DNA of 64,000 bases from Anaerolineales bacterium (lineage in GTDB: Bacteria; Chloroflexota; Anaerolineae; Anaerolineales; UBA11579). Position 1 is the first letter of the stretch; each line of letters begins with the position of its first letter. The notes beneath the pieces were generated by a model. That model did no database searches. It saw only the letters and a program-made list of their open reading frames with translations, and was not told the origin of the DNA. This document shows, one piece after another, positions 53,288 through 62,692 of the stretch. The stretch lies in the NCBI GenBank assembly GCA_019454165.1, contig CP075367.1:1342805-1406804 (forward strand). Reading direction: 5' to 3'. Both the position numbers and the translations under genes were made by a program.

Positions 53288-54037
53288 TTAGTGATGAAGA
53301 ATCTGAGACAAGAACAGCTTGGTGCGGTCTTCTTTGGGGGATTTGAAGATCTGCTCGGGCGTGCCGCTTTCGACGATCTCACCTTTGTCGAAGAAGAACA
53401 TGCGGTCGGCCACGGCGCGGGCGAAGCCCATCTCGTGCGTGACAACCAGCATGGTCATGCCGGTCTTGGCCAGCTCGATCATGGCATCGAGCACCTCTTT
53501 GATCATTTCGGGGTCGAGGGCGCTGGTGGGCTCGTCGAAGAGCATGATCTTGGGCTCCATGGCCAGGGCGCGGGCAATGGCGACGCGCTGCTGCTGTCCG
53601 CCGGAGAGCTGGCCGGGATACTTGTTGGCCTGCTCGGGGATGCCGACCCGTTTGAGCAGCTCCATGGCCTTGGCCTCGGCGCGGGGCTTGTCCCACTTCT
53701 TCACCCAGATGGGGGCTAGGCTGACGTTCTGCAGCACGGTGAGGTGGGGGAACAGGTTGAACTGCTGGAAGACCATGCCGGTCTCCTCGCGGATCTTTTC
53801 GATGTTGCGCACATCATGGCTGAGCTCGATGCCATCCACCACGATGTCGCCTTGCTGGTGCTCTTCCAGATGGTTGATGGTGCGGATGAAGGTGGACTTG
53901 CCCGAGCCAGACGGCCCGAAGATCACGATCACTTCACCCTGGTTCACTTCCATGCTCACGCCGCGCAGGGCGTGAAAATCGCCAAACCATTTGTGGACGT
54001 CCTTGGCGATGATGATGGGTTTCTTGTCTGCGGTCAT
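53288..54037 (-). CDS. polar amino-acid ABC transporter, ATP-binding protein
   Basis: A 249-residue ATPase of the GlnQ/AapP type. Walker A is GPSGSGKST, the Q-loop is [14 protein letters not shown], the signature is [16 protein letters not shown], Walker B is [15 protein letters not shown] and the switch is VVTHEMGFA. It energises the two permeases encoded just upstream (16-bp gap). By context this is the general L-amino-acid (Aap-like) system. It is the last gene before the terminator. Confidence 0.95.
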   Translation of the reverse strand: MTADKKPIIIAKDVHKWFGDFHALRGVSMEVNQGEVIVIFGPSGSGKSTFIRTINHLEEHQQGDIVVDGIELSHDVRNIEKIREETGMVFQQFNLFPHLTVLQNVSLAPIWVKKWDKPRAEAKAMELLKRVGIPEQANKYPGQLSGGQQQRVAIARALAMEPKIMLFDEPTSALDPEMIKEVLDAMIELAKTGMTMLVVTHEMGFARAVADRMFFFDKGEIVESGTPEQIFKSPKEDRTKLFLSQILHH

Positions 54038-54052
54038 GGTTCTCCTCGCAAC

Positions 54053-55246
54053 TTAGCGTTTGCCTACGCCCAGTGAATCTTCCAGGCGGATACTGACATA
54101 GGACATGGCGTAACTAAACACCCAATACAGCAGGGATATGAAAGCGTACACCTCGCGGTGGGTGCCCAGGAAGGCGGGCTGGGCCAGCACCGTGCGGGCA
54201 ATGCCCACCAGGTCGAACAGGCCTACGATGGCGACCAGGGCGGTGTCCTTGAACAGGGCGATGAACTGGCCCACCAGGATGGGGATGATCAGGCGCAGCG
54301 CCTGGGGCAGGATGATGAGGCCCATCGAGAGCGTGGTGCTGAGCCCCAGGGCGTAGGCAGCCTCGTACTGGCCCTTGGGGATGGCCTGCAGGCCGCCGCG
54401 CACATTCTCGGCCAGGTAGGCGGCGCTGAACAGCGTGATGCCGACCATGGCACGCAGCACACGGTCGATCGTGACGCCGGAGGGCAGGAACAGCGGCAGC
54501 ATGAGCTGGGCCATGAACAGGATGGTGATGAGCGGCACGCCGCGCACCACCTCGATGAAAGTGATGCAGAACCAGCGCACGATGCGCAGGTCTGACTGGC
54601 GGCCGAGGGCCAGCAGCACACCGATGGGGAAGGAGAACACAATGCCCACGATGGTGAGCATGAAGGTGAGCATCAGGCCGCCCCATAAGTTGGTGCCTAC
54701 CTGAGGCAGCGGGCCGCCGTCGCCAAAGCCGCGCAGCAGCAGAATGAAGATGAGCGGCCAGATCACCCAGCCAATTCCCACCACGCTGCGCATAGCCTTG
54801 CCTGCGCCGCGGGCCAGCCACCAGCCAGCGGCCAATAGAGCGCCCATGGCCAGTAGCCAGGTGCGCGAGGGGCCGCTGACCACGAAGGCCAGCGCCGCCA
54901 GCAGCACGACCAGGCCGATGGTGAAGCGGGTCGAGGTTTTGCCCTTGCCCCAGATGGACAGCGAGTTACCGATGAGGAAAGACAGCAGCAGCATCGAGAC
55001 CCAGATGCGCCAGACCTGAGCGATGGGGTATTGGCCCAGCAGGATCAGGCGCAGGTTGGTCTGGATGACGGCCCAATCCGCCTCGGTGAAGACCCAGGTG
55101 ATCAGCCCGCGCAAGGTGACGAAGGTCAGCCAGGCGGCGGCCACCGTGAGGATGGCGTTGCTCCAGGAGTTGAACAGGTTCTTGCGCAGCCAGCCCAGCA
55201 GGGTCTGGCGCTCAGCCAGGGGTGGTTTCATGATCGCTTCGCTCAT
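54053..55246 (-). CDS. amino-acid ABC transporter permease (AapM-like)
   Basis: A 397-residue permease with the HisM/AapM-type layout: about three N-terminal membrane segments, an extra hydrophobic stretch and then a BPD_transp_1 domain. The EAA-type loop is EAAYALGLSTTLSMGLIILP, and the domain also carries VEVVRGVPLITILFMAQL. It pairs with the next permease; the two genes are adjacent without a gap (stop at 55247, start at 55246). Long amino-acid permeases of about 400 residues mark Aap rather than Gln/His systems. Confidence 0.93.
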   Translation of the reverse strand: MSEAIMKPPLAERQTLLGWLRKNLFNSWSNAILTVAAAWLTFVTLRGLITWVFTEADWAVIQTNLRLILLGQYPIAQVWRIWVSMLLLSFLIGNSLSIWGKGKTSTRFTIGLVVLLAALAFVVSGPSRTWLLAMGALLAAGWWLARGAGKAMRSVVGIGWVIWPLIFILLLRGFGDGGPLPQVGTNLWGGLMLTFMLTIVGIVFSFPIGVLLALGRQSDLRIVRWFCITFIEVVRGVPLITILFMAQLMLPLFLPSGVTIDRVLRAMVGITLFSAAYLAENVRGGLQAIPKGQYEAAYALGLSTTLSMGLIILPQALRLIIPILVGQFIALFKDTALVAIVGLFDLVGIARTVLAQPAFLGTHREVYAFISLLYWVFSYAMSYVSIRLEDSLGVGKR

Positions 55247-56428
55247 TTAGCGCTCCACCAAACGCACACGGGCGTTGTACCAGTTCATGAAGATCGAGGT
55301 GATGAGGCTGAACATCAAGTAGGTGAGCATGACCAGCGTGATCATTTCCACGGCGCGGCCGCTCTGGTTCAGGATCGTGTTGGAGACGTAGAACAGATCC
55401 GGGTAGCCCACTGCGATAGCCAGTGACGAGTTCTTGGTCAGGTTGAGGTATTGGCTGGTGAGCGGGGGGATGATGACTTGCAGCGCCTGCGGGAACACAA
55501 CCAGGCGCAGGGTTTGGAAGCTGGTCAGGCCGATGGCGCGGGCAGCTTCGACCTGGCCTTTGGAGACGGCCTGGATGCCGGCGCGCACCACCTCGCCGAT
55601 GAAGGCCGCGGTGTACAGTACCAGGCCGGACACCAGGGCCATGAACTCAGGCGTGAAGATGCGGCCGCCGCGGATGTTAAGACCCTGCACCGCGGGCAGA
55701 TCGAGACTGAGCGGGGCAGCTGGCTGCAGGAACCAGCCAGCCACCGCCACGGCGATGAAGGCCAGCGGTGCCCACACGATGGCGAGCGGGGCTTTGCCGG
55801 TGCGCTTGCCCTGGAAGTGGAAGATTACGATGATGGCGAGAGCCAGCAGCAGGCCGCCGAGCAGGAACAGCTTGAAGGCCGGCCAGGTTTCGGTGGGGAT
55901 GCCCCAGGGGATGCCGATGCCGCGGTTGCTGAGGATGATGTTGCCCGGCCATAGGATGGCATCCCGCACCAGTGGGAGTTTGAGGAAGACGCCCAGATAC
56001 CAAAAGATTAGGAAGACCAATAAGGACAAGTTGCGCATCAGCTCCAGGTAGGCGGTGGCCAGGTTGCGCACCAGCACATTGCTGGAGAGGCGCGCCACGC
56101 CCAGAATGATGCCGAGGATTGTGGACAGCAGGATACCGACCGCGCTGACCAGCAGCGTGTTGTACAGACCGGCCAGGAAGGCCTGGATGTAGGCGGAGCT
56201 GCGCGTGTAGTGGTTGAGGGTTTCGGCCAGGTCAAAACCGGCTGTGTTCTGCAAAAAGCCGATGCCCAGCGTGGTGCCTTGCTGGCGCAAGCCATTGACC
56301 ATGTTTTGGATCAATATATAGCCAAAGAACAGCACTGCGGCGCCAAAGGCCAGCTGCGCCAGCAATCTGAGCACCCGCTCGTCTCTCCAGAATGGCGGGT
56401 TGGCATGTGCTTTGGGGGCGTTTGCCAT
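55247..56428 (-). CDS. amino-acid ABC transporter permease (AapQ-like)
   Basis: A 393-residue permease of the AapQ type, with a long periplasmic-side loop between the first membrane helices and the BPD_transp_1 domain. The EAA loop is EAARAIGLTSFQTLRLVVFPQAL, read in two pieces: EAARAIGLTSFQ and TLRLVVFPQAL. It forms the channel with the other permease. It follows the binding-protein gene after a 77-bp gap that holds a strong hairpin. AGGAGG lies before ATG 56428. Confidence 0.93.
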   Translation of the reverse strand: MANAPKAHANPPFWRDERVLRLLAQLAFGAAVLFFGYILIQNMVNGLRQQGTTLGIGFLQNTAGFDLAETLNHYTRSSAYIQAFLAGLYNTLLVSAVGILLSTILGIILGVARLSSNVLVRNLATAYLELMRNLSLLVFLIFWYLGVFLKLPLVRDAILWPGNIILSNRGIGIPWGIPTETWPAFKLFLLGGLLLALAIIVIFHFQGKRTGKAPLAIVWAPLAFIAVAVAGWFLQPAAPLSLDLPAVQGLNIRGGRIFTPEFMALVSGLVLYTAAFIGEVVRAGIQAVSKGQVEAARAIGLTSFQTLRLVVFPQALQVIIPPLTSQYLNLTKNSSLAIAVGYPDLFYVSNTILNQSGRAVEMITLVMLTYLMFSLITSIFMNWYNARVRLVER

Positions 56429-56447
56429 GCATTCCTCCTACTTACAA

Positions 56448-56479
56448 ATACGGGGGCGGGCATGTGCCCGCCCCCGTAT
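56448..56479 (-). other. intercistronic hairpin between binding protein and permease genes
   Basis: ATACGGGGGCGGGCATGTGC and its complement form a perfect palindrome with a 15-bp arm. There is no T-tract after it on the minus strand. Such hairpins usually protect the upstream mRNA and lower downstream expression, giving excess binding protein. Confidence 0.6.
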
Positions 56480-56505
56480 CGTGTTCGTGTAACAGGTAAG
56501 CCGGT

Positions 56506-57615
56506 CTAGCGGAAGGGCGGAGCGTAGAGCAGGCCGCCTTCGGTGTAGAGGCTGTTCAGACCGCGGGGGATGTAGGTCGGAGTGTCCGGACCCAGGCTGC
56601 GGTTGTAGACCTCTTCGTAGTTACCCACCTGGCTGATGATGTTGTAGGCCCAGTCGGCGCTCAGGCCCAGGGCTGCACCCAACTCGCCCTCGGCGCCCAG
56701 CATACGCAGGACTTCGGGGTTGGAGCTGGTCATCATGCTGTCAACATTGGCGGAGGTGACGCCGAACTCCTCAGCGGAGATCAGAGCGAACACGGTCCAC
56801 TGCGCAATGTCGAACCACTGGTCGTCACCGTGGCGAACCATGGGGCCCAGGGGCTCCTTGGACATGGTGACGTCCAGGATCACGTGCGCCTCGGGGTCAG
56901 CCAACACAGTGCGGCGGGAAACCAGGCCGGACTTGTCGGTGGTGACGGCGTCACAGCGGCCCTCGGCGTAGGCGGCGAAGGTGCCATCGGCATCTTCGAA
57001 GACGGCCGGGGTGTAGCTCACACCGGCGGCGGCGAAGACGTCAGCCAGGTTCAGCTCGGTGGTGGTGCCGGTCTGCACGCAGATCGTGCCGCCATCCAGG
57101 CCAGCGATGTCAGTGATGCCGCTGTCCTCGCGGACCATCAGACCCTGACCATCGTAGAAGGTGGTGTGCACGAAGTTGCCGCCCAGCTCGGTGTCACGCA
57201 GGGTGCTCCAAGTGGTGTTGCGGCTCAGTACGTCGATCTCGCCGGACTGCAGAGCGGTGAAGCGCTCAGCGGCAGTGACGGGGCGGAACTCCACGGCGTC
57301 AGCGTCGCCAAAGATGGCGGCGGCCAGAGCGCGGCAGTAGTCCACGTCCACACCGGAGAAGTTGCCGTCGGCATCAACGTAGCCGAAGCCAGGCACCTGC
57401 GAGTTGACACCGCAGATCAGGTTGCCGCGGGACTGCACGGCTTCCAGGGTTACGCCGTAGCCGGAGGGGGTGGTGAAGATCACCTCGGCCGGGGCGGCGG
57501 TGGGCTGCTCAGCCGGAGCATCACCAGTCGCAGGGGCGGGGCTGCCACCACAAGCGGCCAGGAGCACCGCAGTGGCCAACAGCAGACCCAAAATGGGGTA
57601 CAGCTTCTTGGTCAT
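56506..57615 (-). CDS. amino-acid ABC transporter substrate-binding lipoprotein (AapJ-like)
   Basis: A 369-residue SBP_bac_3 lipoprotein. The signal (LYPILGLLLATAVLLAAC) ends in a lipobox, then a short A/P-rich spacer. The fold starts near residue 50 and shows GVNSQVPGFGYVDADGNFSG, VDVDYCRALAAAIFGDADA, LQSGEIDVLSRNTTW and GPMVRHGDDQWFDI, as in general L-amino-acid binding proteins (AapJ/BztA). It captures amino acids outside the membrane. AAGGAG lies before ATG 57615, and the leader is about 110 nt. Confidence 0.94.
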   Translation of the reverse strand: MTKKLYPILGLLLATAVLLAACGGSPAPATGDAPAEQPTAAPAEVIFTTPSGYGVTLEAVQSRGNLICGVNSQVPGFGYVDADGNFSGVDVDYCRALAAAIFGDADAVEFRPVTAAERFTALQSGEIDVLSRNTTWSTLRDTELGGNFVHTTFYDGQGLMVREDSGITDIAGLDGGTICVQTGTTTELNLADVFAAAGVSYTPAVFEDADGTFAAYAEGRCDAVTTDKSGLVSRRTVLADPEAHVILDVTMSKEPLGPMVRHGDDQWFDIAQWTVFALISAEEFGVTSANVDSMMTSSNPEVLRMLGAEGELGAALGLSADWAYNIISQVGNYEEVYNRSLGPDTPTYIPRGLNSLYTEGGLLYAPPFR

Positions 57616-57729
57616 ATATCTTTTCTCCTTACAAGATTTGGTATGACTGGCCTGGATAGGCCCATTTAGTAGTACGTCAGTACCGTTGCGTAGGTAATTC
57701 GTATACTAAACGCCAGAATGGAGAACGCG

Positions 57730-57759
57730 ATTATAAGGGTAAAAGGGAAAACGAATCAA
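57730..57759 (-). promoter_or_regulatory. promoter of the amino-acid ABC operon
   Basis: On the minus strand TTGATT (57754-57759), 18 bp, TATAAT (57730-57735). The leader contains a small GGCC...GGCC hairpin before the Shine-Dalgarno. Confidence 0.55.
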
Positions 57760-57809
57760 CCCCGAACTTGCAAAGGGGTGACGCGTTGTAGGGGCTTTTT
57801 GCGAGAATT

Positions 57810-58397
57810 TTAAGATTTCAGCTCGGGCAGATCTGGCAATTGGGCTTGCGAAGCCAGATTTTCAAGATTGAGCTTGGGCAGGTCTTCGATCTTGCTGAGG
57901 CCGAAGTGCTGCAGGAATTCCGAGGTGGTGGAGTACAGGATCGGGCGGCCGGGGCCATCGGCGCGGCCGGCTTCTTCCACCAGGCCGTGGGTCAGCAGCG
58001 AACGGATCGAGCTGTCGCTATTCACGCCGCGCACGGAATCGATCTGGGGGCGGGTGATGGGCTGCTGGTAGGCCACGATGGCCAGGCACTCCAGCGCGGC
58101 GGCGCTGAGGCGGGTGCTGGCTTCGAGGTGCAGGAAGCGCTCGACCAGCGGAGCGGCTTCCGGCGCGCTGATGAGGCGCAGCTCGCCGCGGTAGCGTTGC
58201 AAGCGGATGCCGCGGGCGGCGAAGCCCTCTTCCACGGCGGGCAGGGCGGCCTCGACCTGCTTGGGCGGCACCTCCAGCGCGGCGGCGAGCTGGTTCACGG
58301 CCACCAGGCCGGGGGCCACGAAGAGCAGCGCTTCAATGCGCGCTTCGAGGGAGAGTTTTTCTTCGCGTGCTGTTTCGGATGCCTTTTTTGCCGCCAT
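57810..58397 (-). CDS. scpB: segregation and condensation protein ScpB
   Basis: The winged-helix kleisin partner of the SMC condensin, 195 residues. LSLEARIEALLFVAPGLVAV is the start of the fold, and the signature LSAAALECLAIVAYQQPITRPQIDSVRGVNSD is read here as three pieces: LSAAALECLAIVAYQ, QPITRPQID and SVRGVNSD. The C-terminal GRPILYSTTSEFLQHFGL is also typical. It binds ScpA and SMC for chromosome organisation. scpA is not adjacent. A TATAAT on the minus strand (58435-58440) may be its -10 box, inside the divergent lipoprotein gene. Confidence 0.95.
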   Translation of the reverse strand: MAAKKASETAREEKLSLEARIEALLFVAPGLVAVNQLAAALEVPPKQVEAALPAVEEGFAARGIRLQRYRGELRLISAPEAAPLVERFLHLEASTRLSAAALECLAIVAYQQPITRPQIDSVRGVNSDSSIRSLLTHGLVEEAGRADGPGRPILYSTTSEFLQHFGLSKIEDLPKLNLENLASQAQLPDLPELKS

Positions 58398-58420
58398 GCT
58401 ATATTTGCTCTACCTTTCTG

Positions 58421-59980
58421 ATGAGCAAGCGCGCATTATACCAGCCGGGCCTCTTGGCCCTGATTCTGTGCCTGCTGGCGGCCTGCAGCCCGGCGGCTGC
58501 GGCCGCCGAGACGATCCAGGTCAGCGTGATCGCCGATGGTGAAAGCCACACGCTGAGCGTGGCGGCTGGCAGCCGGGTCAGCCTGGCGCTGCAAGCGGCG
58601 GGCGTGACGCTCGGCCCGCTGGACCGCGCCGAGCCGCAAGCTCTGGCGCAGGTGGAGGCCGGCGACGAGATCCGCGTCGTGCGGGTGGAGGAAGCCTACG
58701 AAGTCGTCGAGCAGGTGCTGTCGTTCGTCTCACGCACGCTGCAGAACGAAGCGCTGGCGGTGGGCGAGCAGCGCTTGATTCAGAACGGAGTGAATGGCCT
58801 CGAGGAGGTCACGTACCGCCTGCTGTACGAAGATGGCGAGCTGGTCTCGCGGACGGCGGTACGCTCGCAAGTCGTCACCGCGCCAGTGGAAGAGATCGTC
58901 ATGATCGGGGCGCAGTCTCCGTTCAGCTCGGTGAATATTCCCGGGCGGCTGGCGTTCCTGGCGGGCGGCAACGCCTGGCTGTTGGAAGATAACACCGGCT
59001 CGCGCCGGGCGCTGGTCACCACCGGCGACCTGGACGGGCGTGTATTTGAGATCTCGCCGGATGGGGACTGGCTCCTGTTCTCGCGCAGCAGTGAGGCGGA
59101 AGGCCAGATCAATACCCTGTGGGTGGTGAGCCTGAACGACCTGCGCGTGATCGAACTGGACGTAGCCAACGTGGTGCACTATGCGGGCTGGGCGCCGGGC
59201 GGGAGCGCGACCCAGATCGCTTTCTCGACCGTGGAGCCGAGCCTCAATCCGCCCGGCTGGGCCGCCAACAATGACCTGCAGTTCATCAACTTTACGCCGG
59301 GCGGCGATGTGACCGAACCGCGCCTGGGCCTGCCGGCCCGGCCTACGGATGGCCTGTACAGCTGGTGGGGCTCAGCCTACGCCTGGAGCGCGGATGGCGA
59401 GACGCTGGCCTTCACCCGGCCGGACGCGGTGGGTCGCGCCGAGATTGACACCGACCGCCTGCAGACCCTGCTGGCGCTGACGCCGTACCAGACCAATAGC
59501 GATTGGGCCTGGATGCCAACGCTGGCCTGGGGCGATGACGGTTGGCTGTACACGGTGGAGCATGCCGAGCAGAGCGGCGTCGAGACGCAGCAGCGCTCAC
59601 AGCTGTTCGACCTGGTGGCGCTCTCGCCGCAAGGCGAGCTGCGCCGCCTGGCGCAGAACGTGGGCATGTTCGCCAACCCGGCGCCGGAGCCCGGCGGCGG
59701 GCAGGTGGCCTATTTGCAAGCCTTCACGCCCACCCAGAGCGACATCAGCAGCTATGAGCTGAGGGTGCTGGCGCCTGGGAGCGGCGCCAGCATGGCGCTG
59801 TTCCCGCCGCAGGGTGCGGCGGGCTTGCAGCCGCAGCGGCTGGCCTGGTCGCCGAGCGCGGAGGCGGGGGCGATGATCGCGTTCGTGTACCAGGGCAACC
59901 TGTGGGTGGTGAACGTGCTCACGGGCGAGGCGCGCCAACTGACGGGCGACGGCCTGGTGAGCGCGGTGGACTGGGAGTAG
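58421..59980 (+). CDS. lipoprotein with DUF348, G5 and WD40-like propeller domains
   Basis: A predicted lipoprotein of about 519 residues; the signal (LALILCLLAAC) ends in a lipobox. Domains in order: a DUF348-like segment (about 27-85, VSVIADGESHTLSVAAGSRV), a G5 domain (about 90-165, ending AVRSQVVTAPVEEIVMIG) and a TolB/WD40-like beta-propeller (about 180-519, blades such as DGDWLLFSRSSEAEGQ and YAWSADGETLAFTRPD). G5 and DUF348 occur in cell-wall-binding and resuscitation-type proteins, so wall attachment is likely. The start is ATG 58421, 23 bp from scpB on the other strand. Confidence 0.85.
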   Translation: MSKRALYQPGLLALILCLLAACSPAAAAAETIQVSVIADGESHTLSVAAGSRVSLALQAAGVTLGPLDRAEPQALAQVEAGDEIRVVRVEEAYEVVEQVLSFVSRTLQNEALAVGEQRLIQNGVNGLEEVTYRLLYEDGELVSRTAVRSQVVTAPVEEIVMIGAQSPFSSVNIPGRLAFLAGGNAWLLEDNTGSRRALVTTGDLDGRVFEISPDGDWLLFSRSSEAEGQINTLWVVSLNDLRVIELDVANVVHYAGWAPGGSATQIAFSTVEPSLNPPGWAANNDLQFINFTPGGDVTEPRLGLPARPTDGLYSWWGSAYAWSADGETLAFTRPDAVGRAEIDTDRLQTLLALTPYQTNSDWAWMPTLAWGDDGWLYTVEHAEQSGVETQQRSQLFDLVALSPQGELRRLAQNVGMFANPAPEPGGGQVAYLQAFTPTQSDISSYELRVLAPGSGASMALFPPQGAAGLQPQRLAWSPSAEAGAMIAFVYQGNLWVVNVLTGEARQLTGDGLVSAVDWE

Positions 59981-59989
59981 GAGTCTACC

Positions 59990-60275
59990 ATCCACAGATG
60001 AACACGGATGCTTTAACTGCTGATAAATGCAGATACTGAACTGCTTAACCACAAAGACACAAAGGACGCGAAGAAAGCGGTTTGTAACAAGGTTTAGCTT
60101 TGTGCTCTTTGTGCCTTTGTGGTGGGATTTTGGGATAGGCAGAGTGTCCACAGATGAACACGGATAAACACAGATATGAGACTTGCCTTTCCCTTCCCCC
60201 TATCTGTGTTCATCTGCGTCTATCTGCGGCAGACGTATTCCATATCCCCATCTGTGTTCATCTGTGGATGATTTC
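59990..60275. repeat. interspersed repeat cluster (family C)
   Basis: CCACAGATGAACACGGAT appears at about 59993 and 60152, with inverted copies ATCTGTGTTCATCTG near 60201 and 60249. Nested within is a second inverted pair, ACCACAAAGACACAAAGGA and CTTTGTGCCTTTGTGGT (about 60049-60123). No gene is seen in the 350-bp gap. Confidence 0.85.
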
Positions 60276-60332
60276 GCAGCGTGTTAAAATGGGGCGTTGT
60301 TAGCAACACTCCAAGACCAAAAGAGAGCATAC

Positions 60333-61292
60333 ATGCGAATACTGGTAACTGGCGCTGCGGGCTTTTTGGGCTCGCATTTGTGTGACCGCCTGCTGGCCGA
60401 GGGCCACGAGGTGGTGGGGATGGACAATTTCGTCACCGGCAAGCCGGAGAATTTGGCCCACCTCAGCACGAATGAGCGCTTTTTGTTCATCAAGCACGAC
60501 GTGTCGAATTACATCTCCGTGCCGGGCAAGCTGGATGCGGTCATGCACTTCGCCTCGCCGGCCAGCCCCAACCCCAACTCACCCATCGGCTATCCCAACT
60601 TGCCGATCCAGACCATGAAGGCCGGCGCGCTGGGCACCCACAACACGCTGGGCGTGGCGCTGGCCAACAACGCGCGCTTCATGCTGGCCTCGACCAGCGA
60701 GATCTACGGTGACCCGCTGGAGCATCCCCAGAAGGAGAGCTACTGGGGCCACGTGGACCCCATCGGTGAGCGCTCGGTGTACGACGAGGCCAAGCGCTTC
60801 GCCGAAGCGCTGACGATGGCGTACCACCGCTTCCACAAGGTCAACACCTGCATCGTGCGCATCTTCAATACCTATGGGCCGCGTATGCATGTGGATGATG
60901 GCCGCGCCGTGGCCAACTTCATCCAGCAGGCCTTGCGCGGTGAGCAGCTGACCATCTATGGCGATGGGCAGCAGACGCGCAGCTTCTGCTATGTGGATGA
61001 CCTGATCGATGGCATCTACCGCCTGCTGGTGTCCGATATTCACGAGCCGGTCAACATCGGCAACCCGGATGAGATCACTATTGAACAGTTCGCCAAAGAG
61101 ATCGATGCCCTGGTTGGCAAAGAGGCCGGGCTGGTGTATGAGAAGAAGCAGTTCCTGCCGGGCGATCCGCTGCGCCGCCAGCCTGATATCACGCGGGCGC
61201 GTGAGTGGCTGCAGTGGGGGCCAACGATCTCGTTGCGGGATGGGTTGAGCAAGACCATCCAGTACTTTCGGCAAGAATTAGGACAGAAATGA
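60333..61292 (+). CDS. UDP-glucuronate decarboxylase-like NAD-dependent epimerase (SDR)
   Basis: A 319-residue extended SDR. The NAD motif is [16 protein letters not shown]. The catalytic triad is Ser/Thr in [11 protein letters not shown] and the YXXXK in [28 protein letters not shown] and the [12 protein letters not shown] segment are typical for UDP-glucuronate decarboxylases (UDP-xylose synthases) and related dTDP-glucose dehydratases. It supplies a nucleotide sugar for glycans. ATG 60333 is chosen at the NAD-binding strand. It overlaps the GtrA gene by 4 bp. Confidence 0.9.
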   Translation: MRILVTGAAGFLGSHLCDRLLAEGHEVVGMDNFVTGKPENLAHLSTNERFLFIKHDVSNYISVPGKLDAVMHFASPASPNPNSPIGYPNLPIQTMKAGALGTHNTLGVALANNARFMLASTSEIYGDPLEHPQKESYWGHVDPIGERSVYDEAKRFAEALTMAYHRFHKVNTCIVRIFNTYGPRMHVDDGRAVANFIQQALRGEQLTIYGDGQQTRSFCYVDDLIDGIYRLLVSDIHEPVNIGNPDEITIEQFAKEIDALVGKEAGLVYEKKQFLPGDPLRRQPDITRAREWLQWGPTISLRDGLSKTIQYFRQELGQK

Positions 61293-61753
61293 AAGTGCGC
61301 AGCAAGCGGCGTGAGCTGAAGCGCTTTGCGCGCTTCTCCACCGTGGGCGCCATTGGCGCCCTGGTTGATTTTGGCGTATTCAACGTGCTGCTGAACGTGC
61401 TGCATGTGCTGCCGCTGCTGAGCCAGGCGGCTTCGTTCCTGGCGGCGGTGACCAGCAACTTCATCCTCAACCGCAAATGGACCTATCGGGACTCGCGCTC
61501 CAAGCCGTGGTCCCAGCAGTTGGCGCAATATGGGCTGGTGAACCTGGCCGGCCTGCTGATCCGCACGCCGATCTTCAATGGCCTGGCGGCCTGGTTTGAC
61601 CGCCTGGCGGGCACGCGCCCGATGCCTTTTGGACTCAGCACCTATTCTGTCACTCACAACCTGGCCCTGGCCGGCGCGATCGGTATCGTGCTGTTCTGGA
61701 ACTTCTTCGTCAACCGCTTCTGGACCTATGGAGATGTAGAGTTAGGTAAGTGA
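61289..61753 (+). CDS. GtrA-family membrane protein
   Basis: A 154-residue protein with four membrane segments (first: [20 protein letters not shown]). The motif [12 protein letters not shown] after the second helix and [12 protein letters not shown] at the end are the paired GtrA signatures. The family flips or supports transfer of polyprenyl-linked sugars. Its ATG overlaps the stop of the UDP-sugar enzyme, so it likely works on the same glycan pathway. A terminator follows. Confidence 0.92.
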   Translation: MKVRSKRRELKRFARFSTVGAIGALVDFGVFNVLLNVLHVLPLLSQAASFLAAVTSNFILNRKWTYRDSRSKPWSQQLAQYGLVNLAGLLIRTPIFNGLAAWFDRLAGTRPMPFGLSTYSVTHNLALAGAIGIVLFWNFFVNRFWTYGDVELGK

Positions 61754-61769
61754 GCTAGCTTTAGGGCAC

Positions 61770-61809
61770 AAACAAAAAGAGCACGGCGAAGCCGTGCTCT
61801 TTTTGTTTT
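61770..61809. terminator. bidirectional terminator
   Basis: AAACAAAAAGAGCACGGC, loop GAA and the full complement. It serves the UDP-sugar/GtrA unit and the convergent AAA+ gene, whose stop codon is inside the stem's 3' edge. Confidence 0.9.
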
Positions 61810-62692
61810 ACGCTTTTGCGCCTACGGCTTGCTTGGCGCGGCGGCCAACCGCTAGCGCAGTTTGCAAATCCTCAAGCGTTAGCATAGCCGCGCGCTCATC
61901 CCGAGCGACGATAAGGGAAGCGGCATACAGCACCGCGTTGAGGATATCCCCACCGGCAAGGCCTTCGCTCTCGTAGGCCAGTTGACGCCAATCGTCCACC
62001 GTCAGTTGGTGGGGCAGGCGGCTCGGAATATGGCGTTGCCACAGGGTGAGCCGGGCGGTTTCGTCTGGCAGCGGCATAGCTACGTGGCTGAGGATGCGGC
62101 GCGTGAAGGCCGGATCGTAGTTGGAGGCCAGGTTGGTGGCGAAGACGACCACGCCGGCGAAACGGTCCAGTTCCAGCAGCATCACGGACCGGCTGACATT
62201 CACGGCATGGTCTGTGCTTTGCGATACGTTGGTGAGGCGTTTGCCCAGGATGGAGTCAGCTTCGTCAAAGAACAGCAGCGCTCCGGTTTGGCTTGCTTTC
62301 GCAAAGGCGGCCTTGATGTTCTTGGGCGTCTCGCCGACATACTTGGACTCCACCTCGGCGTAGTTGACGCGGATGATGCCGAGGCCGAGTTCACCGGCGA
62401 TGGCTTCAGCGGCCAGGCTCTTGCCGGTGCCGGGCGGGCCGTAGAAGTTGATGGCCGTGCGCCCGCCATGTGGGTCAATCTCCGCCAAGCCGAATTCCTC
62501 ATAGAGGAGGCGGTGGTGGCGTATCTTGGTCACCATAGCGCGGATTTGGCTCAGCGTGTGTTCGTCTGCGATGAGATCAGCCAGTTGGCGCATAGGAGTC
62601 TCGACCTCAAACATGGCCAGGCGGCGGGCGGCGTCTCCGGCTTCGGCGGCCAGTTTGCTGTTGGCCTGTATGGCTGGCGTAGCGCTGCTCAT
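61808..62692 (-). CDS. AAA+ ATPase (CbxX/ClpX-like single domain)
   Basis: A protein of about 294 residues. An N-terminal helical region (1-75) precedes one AAA+ module: Walker A YGPPGTGKSLAAEA, Walker B ALLFFDEADSILG, sensor 1 VVVFATNLASNYDPAF and the Arg finger in TRRILSHV. The C-terminal lid contains GGDILNAVLYAA. Single-module AAA+ ATPases of this kind remodel partner proteins; the partner is unknown. Its ATG overlaps the TGA of the MerR/TipA gene upstream, so the two are co-translated and the ATPase is presumably induced by the same ligand. Confidence 0.88.
   Translation of the reverse strand: MSSATPAIQANSKLAAEAGDAARRLAMFEVETPMRQLADLIADEHTLSQIRAMVTKIRHHRLLYEEFGLAEIDPHGGRTAINFYGPPGTGKSLAAEAIAGELGLGIIRVNYAEVESKYVGETPKNIKAAFAKASQTGALLFFDEADSILGKRLTNVSQSTDHAVNVSRSVMLLELDRFAGVVVFATNLASNYDPAFTRRILSHVAMPLPDETARLTLWQRHIPSRLPHQLTVDDWRQLAYESEGLAGGDILNAVLYAASLIVARDERAAMLTLEDLQTALAVGRRAKQAVGAKA

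Noticed and set aside
59990..60275. CRISPR array
   Set aside because: The repeats are nested inverted pairs, not regularly spaced direct repeats, and no cas gene is in the window.
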